Source: Paenibacillus chibensis | GTDB lineage: Bacteria > Bacillota > Bacilli > Paenibacillales > Paenibacillaceae | Direction of reading: 5' to 3' | Length of the DNA: 64,000 nt | Assembly: GCF_004001045.1 (NCBI RefSeq) | Contig: NZ_BIMK01000005.1 | Coordinates: 62,001 to 126,000 of the forward strand | Part shown: positions 33,842 through 43,193 of the stretch, piece after piece | Layout: each line of letters begins with the position of its first letter | How positions within the stretch are numbered: the stretch's first letter is position 1 | Position numbers and translations under genes: made by a program | The notes under the pieces: generated by a model | Database searches by the model: none | Seen by the model: the letters and a program-made list of their open reading frames with translations, nothing else | Told to the model about the DNA's origin: nothing

Positions 33842-35718
33842 GTGAAGGAAGAAAGCATCCCGGCAGCCGTCCGGCGGGTCCGCGCCATCCGGGCGGGCAT
33901 CCCGGGCAAATGATGCCGGCCGAAAAGGCGAAGGATTTCAAAGGCTCGTTAAAACGGCTTCTTGGTTATTTGCGGCCGCGCCGGGTGACGCTTGCCGTCA
34001 TTTTCCTGATGGCCATCCTCAGCACGGTGTTCAGCATCGTGAGCCCGAAAATTCTCGGAAAAGCGACGACCAAGCTGTTTGAAGGCATCATGGCTAAGGC
34101 CAAGGGAGTGCCGGGCGCGTCGATTGATTTCCATTATATATCGGAAATTTTGCTGATCCTGATCGGCCTATATCTCTTCAGCGCGCTGTTCAGCTATTTT
34201 CAGCAGTATCTGATGGCGGGGGTTGCCCAGCGAGTCGTGTACGATATGCGCGACCAGATCAACAGCAAGCTGTCACGGCTACCGCTGAAATATTTCGATT
34301 CGAAGACCCATGGCGAAATTCTCAGCCGCGCGACCAATGATGTGGATAACATCAGCACGACGCTGCAGCAGAGCTTGACGCAGCTCATTACGTCTGTCGT
34401 GACGCTCGTGGGCGTCATCGTCATGATGCTGACGATCAGTCCCTGGATGACGCTGATCCTGATCGTGACGCTGCCGCTCAGCTTTATCGCGATCCGGATG
34501 ATCGCTTCCCGTTCCCAGAAGCATTTTATGGGCCAGCAGCGTTCGCTGGGCCAGCTCAACGGGCACGTGGAGGAGATGTATACCGGACATAAAATCGTGA
34601 AGGCGTTCGGACGCGAGGATGAATCGATGGCAGCGTTCAACGAGATTAACGACAAGCTGTACCACTCGGGCTGGAGAGCCCAGTTCATCTCCGGCATCAT
34701 CATGCCGATGATGTCGTTTATCGGCAACATCGGATATGTGCTGGTGTGCGTGGTCGGCGGTATTTTCGTCACGAATAAGACGATTACCATCGGGGACGTG
34801 CAGGCGTTCATTCAATATGCCAGACAGTTCACGCAGCCGATCATGCAAACGGCGAACATCGCCAACATCATCCAGTCCACGATTGCTTCGGCTGAGCGCG
34901 TTTTCGAGCTGCTGGATGAGAAGGAAGAGGTTCCAGAAGCGCTTGAGCCGGTCGTGCTTGAAGATCCTAAGGGCGCTGTCCGCTTCGAGCATGTGAAGTT
35001 CGGATACAAAGAGGATGAGCCTCTGATCGAAGACATGAACATCAACGTGCAGCCAGGCCAGACGATCGCGATCGTCGGACCGACGGGCGCCGGGAAAACG
35101 ACGCTCATCAACCTGCTCATGCGGTTCTACGAGCTGAACGACGGGGCCATCACGATCGATGGCGTAAATATCACCGAAATGAAGCGGAGCAATTTGCGCA
35201 GCATTTTCGGCATGGTGCTTCAGGATACATGGCTCTTCAACGGCACCATTAAGGAGAATATCGCCTACGGCCGCAGCGGCGTAACGGAAGAGGAAGTCAT
35301 TCAGGCGGCCAAAGCCGCGCATGCGGATCACTTCATCCGCACCCTGCCGGACGGTTATGAAACCGTGCTGAACGAAGAAGCCTCCAACATTTCGCAGGGT
35401 CAGAAGCAGCTGCTCACGATCGCGCGTGCCATTTTGGCTGATCCGTCGATCCTCATCCTGGATGAAGCGACCAGCAGCGTTGATACACGGACCGAGGTCT
35501 ACATCCAGAGAGCCATGAACGATCTCATGAAGGGCCGGACCAGCTTTGTTATCGCCCACCGCCTTTCCACCATCCGCGATGCCGACTTGATCCTTGTCAT
35601 GAACAACGGCAGCGTGATCGAGCAAGGGACCCATGAAGAGCTGCTGGCGGAGAACGGCTTCTACGCCGATCTGTACAACAGCCAGTTCACGGGCGGAGGT
35701 GCTCAGGAAGCGGGTTAA
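33838..35718 (+). CDS. Heterodimeric ABC exporter subunit, canonical ATP site
   Basis: 626 residues with a His/Gly/Pro-rich cytoplasmic lead (~1-35), six membrane helices and an NBD: Walker A GPTGAGKT, signature ISQGQKQL (Gln for the first Gly), Walker B LILDEATSSVD with the catalytic Glu, and the switch His in VIAHRLST. The composite catalytic site should thus use this subunit's Walker motifs and the partner's SGGQ signature. ATGA overlap with the previous gene. A terminator follows. Confidence 0.95.
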   Translation: MSEGRKHPGSRPAGPRHPGGHPGQMMPAEKAKDFKGSLKRLLGYLRPRRVTLAVIFLMAILSTVFSIVSPKILGKATTKLFEGIMAKAKGVPGASIDFHYISEILLILIGLYLFSALFSYFQQYLMAGVAQRVVYDMRDQINSKLSRLPLKYFDSKTHGEILSRATNDVDNISTTLQQSLTQLITSVVTLVGVIVMMLTISPWMTLILIVTLPLSFIAIRMIASRSQKHFMGQQRSLGQLNGHVEEMYTGHKIVKAFGREDESMAAFNEINDKLYHSGWRAQFISGIIMPMMSFIGNIGYVLVCVVGGIFVTNKTITIGDVQAFIQYARQFTQPIMQTANIANIIQSTIASAERVFELLDEKEEVPEALEPVVLEDPKGAVRFEHVKFGYKEDEPLIEDMNINVQPGQTIAIVGPTGAGKTTLINLLMRFYELNDGAITIDGVNITEMKRSNLRSIFGMVLQDTWLFNGTIKENIAYGRSGVTEEEVIQAAKAAHADHFIRTLPDGYETVLNEEASNISQGQKQLLTIARAILADPSILILDEATSSVDTRTEVYIQRAMNDLMKGRTSFVIAHRLSTIRDADLILVMNNGSVIEQGTHEELLAENGFYADLYNSQFTGGGAQEAG

Positions 35719-35792
35719 GGGACTTGAGCCTAGGCGGCTGTCGAACGAAAAAAATTATTCCATATTGCAATTGATATCGCAGTAAAGAAAGC

Positions 35793-35832
35793 AAGGACGC
35801 CACCCGTAACCCGGGACCGGCGTCCTTTTTTA
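35793..35832 (+). terminator. Terminator of the marR-ABC operon
   Basis: AAGGACGCC (35793-35801) / GGCGTCCTT (35819-35827) followed by a T run. The remaining gap to 36010 is AT-rich with no other clear element. Confidence 0.85.
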
Positions 35833-36010
35833 TGAATCCAGAGAGCATGAAATCCGAAGCTAAGCCAACCTGATATCGCAAGGCAAATTACATCTACATG
35901 TTTACGGATGGAATAATTTAGATTACAATAGCTTTTTGGAAAAGAGTTGACAGCGTTACCATCTTCCAAAAAAAGGATATATATTTTATTTATAAGGGGA
36001 AAGTAATGAC

Positions 36011-38275
36011 ATGATGAAGATGAAGGGCAGCTTCAAGAGGCTGACGGGAATGGCTCTGGCCGCCGCATTGACGGTATCCGGAGCGTTGACCTTCCAGCCG
36101 GCTAGCGTCAAAGCCGCAGACGATCAGGAAACGCATATCACACTTCTGGCCACTTCCGACGTGCACGGCCGGTTTATGCCATGGGACTACGCCATGGACA
36201 CGGCTAACACGAACGGGAGCTTTACGCAGCTGTATACGCTGATTAAGCAGGTCCGTGCCGAGAATCCGAACACCATTCTGCTGGATGCGGGAGACGTAAT
36301 TCAGGACAACTCTGCCGAGCTGTTCAATGACCAGCCGAAATCGCCGATGATGGTTGCGATGAACGAAATGGGTTACGATGCCTGGGCGATGGGCAACCAC
36401 GAGTTCAACTTCGGCATCGACACCTTCAATAAAGTGACGGGCCAGTTCAACTCCACCAAGCTGGCGGGGAATGTGTACAAAGAGAACGGGGAGCGGTTTC
36501 TTCCTGCCACCAAAATCGTGGAAAAGGGCGGAATCAAGGTTGGCATCATCGGGATGACTACGCCGCTCATTACCGATTTCGAGAAGGATACCGATCATCT
36601 GAAGGGTCTTGTTGTTAAAAATCCGGTCGATGAAACGAAAAAGGCCGTCAAAGAACTTGAAGGCAAAGCCGACGTGATGATCGGCCTGATGCATATGGGT
36701 CTGGACAACGAAAACTCGCTGCCAGGGACCGGCGTGTCCGACATCGCGAAGGAAGTACCGCAGCTGACCGCGATTTTTGCCGGACATATGCACAAGCTCG
36801 TGAAGAGCGAAACCGTAAACGGCGTTCTGATCGGGGAGCCGGACAAGTACGGCACGCATGTGTCCCGCATTGACCTGACGTTCGTGAAGCAGGACGGCAA
36901 AATGGTGCTGAAGGATAAAGTGGCTACCGCCATCCCGGTAAAAGGCGCGGACGGCACACCGGCCGTTTCCGATCCGGATCTGGAAAAGGAGCTTCTGCCG
37001 TACCATGAATTTGCCCGGAAAGATGCCAACATCGTCGTCGGCGAGCTGACAGGCAAAAACAATTTGGTTCCTGCTAGCGAGATTAACGGCATCCCGGCCG
37101 TGCAAATCCAGGAAACGCTGTTGTCCGATTTCTTCAGTGAAGTCATGCTGTATTACAGCAAGGCTGACGTGGTCGCGCATCAGATCGACAATGACAAAGC
37201 CAAGCTGGACGTAGGCCCGATACGCAAAAAAGACATCGCCTACAACTATCAGTTTGCGCTTGGCGAAATTACCAACTATAAAGTGACCGGCAAAGATCTG
37301 AAGGATTACATGGAATGGTCGGCAGGGTACTTTAACAGCACCCGTCCGGGCGACGTGACCGTCAGCTTTGACCCGAAACGCAGATCCTCCAAATACAGCA
37401 CCGATGATTTCTTCGGCGGCGTGAAATACGAAATCGATCTGTCCAAGCCGTACGGCAGCCGCATTACCAACCTGCGCCATATGGACGGCACGCCGATCCA
37501 AATGAACGAAACGCTCACATTGGGCATGAACTCGTACCGTATGGATGCCCTTGTCGCAAAAGGCGGCGCGCTGGAAGGCCGCAATTTCGAGAAGCTGTGG
37601 ACATCCAAGGCGGAAAGCGCCTTCGGTGAAACCGGCGGAACGATCCGCAACCGTGCGATCGCGTACCTGAAGGACGTCATGAAAGGCAAATACGAGCCGA
37701 AGATCCAGGATAACTGGAAAATCATCGGCGTGGACACCGCTTCCAAGGAACGCGCAGACGTGGTGGACCTGATGAACGCAGGCATTTTGACCGTACCAAC
37801 GACGGAAGATGGCAAGTACACCAACATCGCTTCCATCAACATTCTGGATCCGGTCAAGGCGGAAGACGCTGCCAAGCTGGCTGAAAAAGCGGGCGTGGAT
37901 GCTTCGCTCCTTGCGGATGCGAAAACAACCGGCGAGCTGTACCACAAGCTGAATGCGGCGGTCAAAGCGGCAGCCAAACCGGAAGCTACCAAACCGGAAA
38001 CGCCTGCCAAACCTGAGACTGACAAGCCGACTCCTGCCAAGCCTGTCACTCCGGCTCATCCCGTTCCTACCAAACCGGCTGTAAAACAAGCAAAAATTAC
38101 GGCGGACTATCTGAACGTGCGTACCGGCGCCTCATCGGCATCCAAAGTGATTGCAGCCGCTCCGAAAGGAACGGTTCTGGAAGTGACGGGCACCGCACCA
38201 TACGGCTGGCTGAAGGTCGTTTATCAAGGCAGAACGGCATTTGTTTACGGAAAATATGTAACGATGCTGCCATAA
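36011..38275 (+). CDS. Secreted bifunctional 2',3'-cyclic nucleotidase/5'-nucleotidase with SH3 domain
   Basis: 754 residues. A signal peptide (~1-36, ending near SVKAA) is followed by a calcineurin-like phosphoesterase domain with LLATSDVHGRF, LDAGDVIQDN, MGNHEFNFG and the FAGHMHK metal motif, then the 5'-nucleotidase C-terminal domain (~345-555) with its substrate-binding region, a helical segment, a Pro/Lys/Thr-rich spacer (~655-695) and a C-terminal bacterial SH3 domain (KITADYLNVRTGAS). It should release phosphate and nucleosides from nucleotides at the cell wall, held there by the SH3 domain. AAGGGGAAAG precedes the start. Confidence 0.93.
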   Translation: MMKMKGSFKRLTGMALAAALTVSGALTFQPASVKAADDQETHITLLATSDVHGRFMPWDYAMDTANTNGSFTQLYTLIKQVRAENPNTILLDAGDVIQDNSAELFNDQPKSPMMVAMNEMGYDAWAMGNHEFNFGIDTFNKVTGQFNSTKLAGNVYKENGERFLPATKIVEKGGIKVGIIGMTTPLITDFEKDTDHLKGLVVKNPVDETKKAVKELEGKADVMIGLMHMGLDNENSLPGTGVSDIAKEVPQLTAIFAGHMHKLVKSETVNGVLIGEPDKYGTHVSRIDLTFVKQDGKMVLKDKVATAIPVKGADGTPAVSDPDLEKELLPYHEFARKDANIVVGELTGKNNLVPASEINGIPAVQIQETLLSDFFSEVMLYYSKADVVAHQIDNDKAKLDVGPIRKKDIAYNYQFALGEITNYKVTGKDLKDYMEWSAGYFNSTRPGDVTVSFDPKRRSSKYSTDDFFGGVKYEIDLSKPYGSRITNLRHMDGTPIQMNETLTLGMNSYRMDALVAKGGALEGRNFEKLWTSKAESAFGETGGTIRNRAIAYLKDVMKGKYEPKIQDNWKIIGVDTASKERADVVDLMNAGILTVPTTEDGKYTNIASINILDPVKAEDAAKLAEKAGVDASLLADAKTTGELYHKLNAAVKAAAKPEATKPETPAKPETDKPTPAKPVTPAHPVPTKPAVKQAKITADYLNVRTGASSASKVIAAAPKGTVLEVTGTAPYGWLKVVYQGRTAFVYGKYVTMLP

Positions 38276-38296
38276 GCTGCATTTCATAGAGACCAG

Positions 38297-38332
38297 AAAA
38301 AGAGGCTGCCCTTTAAGGGTGAGCCTCTTTTT
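38297..38332. terminator. Bidirectional terminator between nucleotidase and ferritin-like genes
   Basis: AAAAAGAGGCT (38297-38307) / AGCCTCTTTTT (38322-38332), with an inner CCCT/AGGG stem and loop TTA. T tracts in both directions suit the convergent genes. Confidence 0.9.
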
Positions 38333-38342
38333 CGTTATGCCG

Positions 38343-38780
38343 TTAGCGGTGGCTCATCAGGTACAGGAACCAGACGGCATGATTCTGCTCATCCATGGCG
38401 ATGCGCCGGAGCTGGCTTTTCAGGTAAGGGTCCTGCGCCCGGTCAGACAAGCTCAAATAGAAATCCACCGTAGCTTGTTCATCCATGAACGAAGACTCCA
38501 GACCGGCTTTGTACTCCTTGGGGCAAGTTTCCGTTTGTACGGGTTGATGGGTCTGCCCCGTCAGATGCGTGTATACATTCATGAAAAACTGCAGATGCTT
38601 CTGCTCATCCTCGCGAATCTCCAAAATACGCTTCTTGGCTTGTTCGGTGGGTGCGAGCTTTGCCAGCTGTTCATAACAAATGACTGCGCTGTATTCCCCA
38701 TCAATGGATTTGATAAGGTCTTCGGCCAAGGCTGCATCGGGATTCGTCGCCGGGCGGAAATATAATCCGTGTGGAATCAA
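38343..38780 (-). CDS. Ferritin-like four-helix protein
   Basis: 145 residues predicted to be almost all helical. Paired metal motifs of the rubrerythrin/ferritin-like superfamily are present: Glu in DGEYSAVICYEQL, then EDEQKH (ExxH) and later MDEQATVDFY and MDEQNHAVWF (ExxH). A diiron or similar centre for peroxide or metal handling is likely; no rubredoxin domain or transmembrane helix is attached. A similar orphan type occurs widely in bacilli. Function unproven. Confidence 0.85.
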   Translation of the reverse strand: MIPHGLYFRPATNPDAALAEDLIKSIDGEYSAVICYEQLAKLAPTEQAKKRILEIREDEQKHLQFFMNVYTHLTGQTHQPVQTETCPKEYKAGLESSFMDEQATVDFYLSLSDRAQDPYLKSQLRRIAMDEQNHAVWFLYLMSHR

Positions 38781-38960
38781 GTGATAGCCTCCTCCTTCTT
38801 CTTCTGAAATTGGGCTGCTATACCCTATGCTTTGGAGGAGAAAAGGGTGACAAGGCAGGCCGGGCTTGCCAAGCGGGAAGGTGTAGGATAAGTTATGAAG
38901 TACATCACATACGGCGGATCATATCAGGGTTTGAAAGTCTTGAAAACGGGAGGTTGTCTG

Positions 38961-39899
38961 ATGAAAAAAATCATATCTCTGCGCGAGCCCTTCAATGCGA
39001 AGCTGGTGATGAGATCGGTAAGAAGCCAGAACCCGCTGCTGGTTCATGCGCATTCGGAGGAGCCGGTGTTTTCCAAGGTCGTGCCGGCCGGTACGCGCAA
39101 AATGCCGGTGACCGTCACGCTTGTTCACAGCAGGAAAGGACAGGTTGCGGAAATTGAGTTTTTGGAGGCTTGTTCGGACATAGAGCAGGAGGAAGCCGTC
39201 GCTTTTATCAGCCGCATGCTCTCCAATCACGTGGATTTGATTCCTTTCTACAGGCAGCTGGGGGATGAACCGGTGCTCGGTACGATTCTGCCGGAGCTTT
39301 ACGGAATGAAAATTTTGCTGGAGCCGAATCTTTATCAGAACCTGGTGCGCACCATCATTGGGCAGCAGATGAACCTGAGCTTTGCCGCCGCCCTGGTCAG
39401 CCGGATTACGGAGCGGTACGGTTCTCCGTTCCAGGTGAAGGACTCCGTCATTTACAGCTTCCCGGAGCCGGGGGCTTTGGCTCGCCTGGAGCCTGAAGAG
39501 CTGATGGAGCTGCAGTTCAGCCGCCGCAAGGCGGAATATGTCATCGGTCTGTCACGGCTCGTGGATGAAGGAACGCTGGATTTGTACGCATTGCCTGCCT
39601 TGGACGACGCGCTTATCTTTGAGAAGCTGCTCCCGATCCGCGGTATCGGCAAGTGGACCATTGAATGCTTCCTGCTGTTCGGCGTTGGCCGGACCGACTT
39701 CTTCCCGGCCGATGACATCGGCCTCAAAAACGCGATGAAGCAGCTATGGGGCATGGGTAGCCAGCCCTCCTCGCCGGAGATGCTCGCCATCAGCAGCGGC
39801 TGGTCGCCTTGGCGCAGCTATGCGGCCTACTACTTGTGGGCATGGCTGGATGAATGGAAGCTGCAGAAAAAGGCCGCCGCTGCGCCTAAAAAGAAGTAG
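38961..39899 (+). CDS. DNA-3-methyladenine glycosylase II (AlkA-like)
   Basis: 312 residues. An N-terminal AlkA-type domain (~1-115) leads to the HhH-GPD fold: hairpin LLPIRGIGKWTIECFLLF and the catalytic Asp in FFPADDIGL, preceded by LVRTIIGQQMNLSFAA. It excises alkylated bases in base-excision repair. I chose ATG 38961 because GGGAGGTTGTCTG lies ahead of it and the family begins near here; the upstream in-frame ATG at 38895 adds a non-conserved lead. It ends 24 bp from the convergent tetR gene. Confidence 0.92.
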   Translation: MKKIISLREPFNAKLVMRSVRSQNPLLVHAHSEEPVFSKVVPAGTRKMPVTVTLVHSRKGQVAEIEFLEACSDIEQEEAVAFISRMLSNHVDLIPFYRQLGDEPVLGTILPELYGMKILLEPNLYQNLVRTIIGQQMNLSFAAALVSRITERYGSPFQVKDSVIYSFPEPGALARLEPEELMELQFSRRKAEYVIGLSRLVDEGTLDLYALPALDDALIFEKLLPIRGIGKWTIECFLLFGVGRTDFFPADDIGLKNAMKQLWGMGSQPSSPEMLAISSGWSPWRSYAAYYLWAWLDEWKLQKKAAAAPKKK

Positions 39900-39923
39900 G
39901 GCACCGTATCACCCGGCATGTCC

Positions 39924-40580
39924 TCACGCCTCGTCGGTGCGTGATTCACGGCTGAGTCCGACGCCGTTCCAGAACATATCGATGATGTCATGAGCCAGCT
40001 CCGTCGGAGAAGGAGCGAACTCCTTGGCGACCTCCCGGTTGCCGAGCATCAGCATCGACGCGAGCGTGTGCGCCATCAGCAGCGGATGCAGCGGCCGCAC
40101 TTCTCCCTTTTCGATCGCCTCCGTAAAGCTGACGGTCAACACATGATGGATGCTTTCCTCGCTACGGCGGATGCTTTCCATCTGCTCCTTGGACAGCGAA
40201 TCGGAAGCTTCGCGCAAAATAGTCTCAAAATCGCCGTGCGGAAAGCGCAGCTTTCGTTCGGCCAGCATGACGAGACGGTCGTACAAGGGCATGCCCTGCT
40301 GCTGCATGATTTGCTGCGACGAGGTTTTTGCCTTGTCCATCATGGCAGAGACGGCCGCGGTAAACAGCTGTGCTTTATTTTCGAAGTGATAGTATATGGA
40401 TGCCTTGGTCACACCGCACACCTTAGCGATTTGTTGAAGGGATACCGGTTCATAACCAAACTCCATAAACAGGTCGGAAGCGGTTTTCAGAATATACTGG
40501 TTGGTTGTGCCTTCCTGCTCCTGCCGTTTAGGCCGGCCTGGAGGGCGCTTCAGTTTGGGCCCATGCTGGGAAAAATTCAT
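39924..40580 (-). CDS. TetR-family regulator
   Basis: 218 residues. The DNA-binding domain follows a basic GRPKRQEQ lead: SLQQIAKVCGVTKASIYYHFENKAQLF is the helix-turn-helix, and the rest is the helical ligand/dimer domain with the C-terminal IIDMFWNGVG segment. GGAGGAG lies ahead of the ATG at 40580; the longer in-frame start at 40655 runs through the operator region. It is divergent from the MMPL transporter and presumably represses it. The ligand is unknown. Confidence 0.92.
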   Translation of the reverse strand: MNFSQHGPKLKRPPGRPKRQEQEGTTNQYILKTASDLFMEFGYEPVSLQQIAKVCGVTKASIYYHFENKAQLFTAAVSAMMDKAKTSSQQIMQQQGMPLYDRLVMLAERKLRFPHGDFETILREASDSLSKEQMESIRRSEESIHHVLTVSFTEAIEKGEVRPLHPLLMAHTLASMLMLGNREVAKEFAPSPTELAHDIIDMFWNGVGLSRESRTDEA

Positions 40581-40625
40581 GTTTACTCCTCCACTGTATA
40601 GATCGAACGAAAGTTTATTGCACTG

Positions 40626-40669
40626 AAATCCATGTCGTAACAAGTATAAATCCATGCCTTAACAAGTAT
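40626..40669. repeat. Two tandem 22-bp repeats, probable TetR operator
   Basis: AAATCCATGTCGTAACAAGTAT (40626-40647) is followed at once by AAATCCATGCCTTAACAAGTAT (40648-40669); 20 of 22 bases agree. The unit equals two helical turns, so two protein dimers could bind one face. It sits in the 280-bp gap shared by tetR and the MMPL gene. Confidence 0.7.
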
Positions 40670-40726
40670 ATCTATTTCAGACCAAGCTTTCTTTCATTCG
40701 TTCTAGAAATTTTCAAAAAAACTTGT

Positions 40727-40755
40727 TTGATAATTAACCTTCCGGTATATATAAT
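40727..40755 (+). promoter_or_regulatory. Promoter of the MMPL transporter gene
   Basis: -35 TTGATA (40727-40732), 17-bp spacer, perfect -10 TATAAT (40750-40755). Confidence 0.8.
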
Positions 40756-40860
40756 TATTATAAACCGCATGAAGGCGGATTATACCTTCTGATTTTTATA
40801 CTTCAAGGCAATACATATACTATACCATGTACACCCGGGCAAAGGGTGAGGAGGAGAATC

Positions 40861-43080
40861 ATGCAGCAGGAATCAGGATTTGGACGTTTTGTGGCTGGAA
40901 AGCGCAGCAAGTGGATCACGCTGGCGGTCTGGATTATTGTCGTGGGAGTTCTTAGCGCGCTGTGGCCTATGGTGAACAAAGAGGTTCAGAATAACGCCGC
41001 CGACCTGAATGAAGACACGCCGTCCGTTCAAGCCGAGCAAGTGGCAGCGGAGCAGTTCAGCGGCGGTTCCAGCATACCGGCGCTGCTCGTATGGCACCGC
41101 GACGGCGGAATGAAGGATGAGGATGTGCAGCATGTGCAGAAGCTCTTCGGCGATTGGGGCAGCAGTCCGCTACCTTACCAGGACAGCGTCCCGCCGTTTG
41201 ACAAGATGCCGGCTCAGGCGCTCAAAGCCCAGCTGTCCAAGGATCAAAGCACGCTGGTTACGCCGGTTCTTTTCAAGAATGACGCGGATAGCGACCAGTT
41301 GAAAGAAGGCGTGGAGAAGCTGAAGGAGCAGGCTGCCAAGGAATTCGGGGCGGATCCGTTCGCGGTGAAGCAGAACGCCGCCGGAGAAATCAGCGCCCGT
41401 GTAACGGGACCGGTCGGCATTTCCATCGATGCGGTTGGATTGTTTAAGAATGCGGACTTTAAGCTGCTGATGGCTACCGTCGTTCTCGTATTGGTCATTC
41501 TGCTGCTCATTTACCGTTCGCCGATTCTAGCGCTGATTCCCCTTGTCGCCGTCGGTTTCGCTTATGGAGCGATCAGCCCGCTGCTCGGGCTCATGGCCAG
41601 CAAAGGCTGGATTACCGTGGATTCACAGGCTGTTTCGATCATGACCGTGCTGCTGTTCGGGGCGGGGACGGACTACTGCCTGTTCCTCGTGTCCCATTTC
41701 CGTCACCTGCTGCAGGCGGAGGAGAGCAAGGGCAAGGCATTGCTGCGGGCCATTACCGAAACCTCGGGCGCCATCGCGATGAGCGGATTTACGGTCGTGC
41801 TGTCGCTGCTTGCGCTGCTGCTCGCCAAATACGGTGCATATCACCGCTTTGCAATTCCGTTCAGCGTCTCGATCCTGGTGATGGTGATCGCGAGCTTGAC
41901 GCTGGTTCCCGCGCTGCTGGCGATTTTCGGCCGGATCTCCTTCTTTCCGTTCATTCCGCGCACGCCGGAGATGGAAGAGGAACGTGCCCGCCGCAAAGGC
42001 AAGAAGGCACATACGCATCGCCGTAAAAAAGAAAGCTTCGTTGGCAAATGGGTCGTGACCAAGCCGTGGCTGATTGTTATTGTGACGCTGGTGGTGCTTG
42101 GCGGTCTCGCTTCTTTTTCGAGCCAGGTGAAGTTTACCTATGATATTATGTCGTCCTTCCCGAAAGACATGGCGTCGCGAGAGGGATATGACACGATCGG
42201 CAAACAATTTTCTCCGGGTGAGCTTGCGCCCGTCAAGCTGATGGTGGATACGGGAGGCCAGGATGTGCTGGGAGCGAAGCTGGCTGAGCTTCCTTCTGTC
42301 AATGAAGTCTCCAAGCCGCAAGCGGGCGAGAAAAACGCAAACATCCTTGCCTACGATATTGAGCTGAAGATGAATCCTTACTCGAGTGAGGCTATTGATC
42401 TTATTCCACAGCTGCGCGCCACTGCCGAGCAATCGCTCAAAGAGGCGGGAATTGCTTCCCCTGCCGAGAAGGTATGGATTAGCGGTCAAACGGCTACCCA
42501 ATATGATACGCGGGAAACCGGTGACCGGGACACGATGGTGATCATTCCCGTCGTCATCGGCATGATTACGCTGCTGCTTCTGCTGTATTTGCGCTCAATC
42601 ACGGCCACCGTCTATCTGGTGCTCACGGTGATCTTGTCTTACTTCTCGGCGCTTGGGCTCGGCTGGATTATCATCCATTACGGACTTGGAGCCGATGCGA
42701 TTCAAGGCGCGATTCCGCTGTATTCCTTCGTGTTCCTGGTCGCATTGGGAGAGGACTATAACATCTTCATGATCTCGAGCATCTGGAAGAAACGCAAGGA
42801 AATGCCGCTCAAGCAGGCGATCAAGGAAGGCGTCGGGGAGACCAGCTCCGTGATTACATCGGCGGGCCTGATTCTGGCCGGAACCTTTGCGGTGCTGGCA
42901 TCACTGCCGATTCAAGTGCTGGTGCAGTTCGGGATTATCACTGCGGTAGGCGTTCTGCTGGATACCTTCATCGTGCGTCCGTTTCTGGTGCCGGCGATCA
43001 CGACGCTGCTCGGCCGGTTCGCTTTCTGGCCATCGAAGCATGCCGAAGTGAAGGAAGGGGCAGTCCGTAGGGAGGCCTAG
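40861..43080 (+). CDS. MMPL/RND-family transporter
   Basis: 739 residues with twelve predicted membrane helices in two halves, each preceded by an extracellular domain, as in YdfJ-like MMPL transporters. Proton-relay motifs are visible in both halves: GAGTDYCLFLVSHF and ALGEDYNIFMISSIW. The middle cytoplasmic loop is basic (RRKGKKAHTHRRKK). Family members export lipids or drugs using the proton gradient. Start at ATG 40861 after GGAGGAG. A divergent TetR gene suggests induction by a substrate-like compound. Confidence 0.93.
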   Translation: MQQESGFGRFVAGKRSKWITLAVWIIVVGVLSALWPMVNKEVQNNAADLNEDTPSVQAEQVAAEQFSGGSSIPALLVWHRDGGMKDEDVQHVQKLFGDWGSSPLPYQDSVPPFDKMPAQALKAQLSKDQSTLVTPVLFKNDADSDQLKEGVEKLKEQAAKEFGADPFAVKQNAAGEISARVTGPVGISIDAVGLFKNADFKLLMATVVLVLVILLLIYRSPILALIPLVAVGFAYGAISPLLGLMASKGWITVDSQAVSIMTVLLFGAGTDYCLFLVSHFRHLLQAEESKGKALLRAITETSGAIAMSGFTVVLSLLALLLAKYGAYHRFAIPFSVSILVMVIASLTLVPALLAIFGRISFFPFIPRTPEMEEERARRKGKKAHTHRRKKESFVGKWVVTKPWLIVIVTLVVLGGLASFSSQVKFTYDIMSSFPKDMASREGYDTIGKQFSPGELAPVKLMVDTGGQDVLGAKLAELPSVNEVSKPQAGEKNANILAYDIELKMNPYSSEAIDLIPQLRATAEQSLKEAGIASPAEKVWISGQTATQYDTRETGDRDTMVIIPVVIGMITLLLLLYLRSITATVYLVLTVILSYFSALGLGWIIIHYGLGADAIQGAIPLYSFVFLVALGEDYNIFMISSIWKKRKEMPLKQAIKEGVGETSSVITSAGLILAGTFAVLASLPIQVLVQFGIITAVGVLLDTFIVRPFLVPAITTLLGRFAFWPSKHAEVKEGAVRREA

Positions 43081-43193
43081 GAGGAAGGGTTCACGAAGAT
43101 ATCAAGTTTGATGCAGCCCGGCACCTCATTTTATGGCTATAATATTACAATACGATGATGTTATAGCTTCACAGCATAGATGAGGTGATGGAC

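Noticed and set aside
35990..38089. Long open frame on the minus strand opposite the nucleotidase gene
   Set aside because: Its frame is the antisense shadow of a well-supported gene with signal peptide and metal motifs; no ribosome binding site or family motif.
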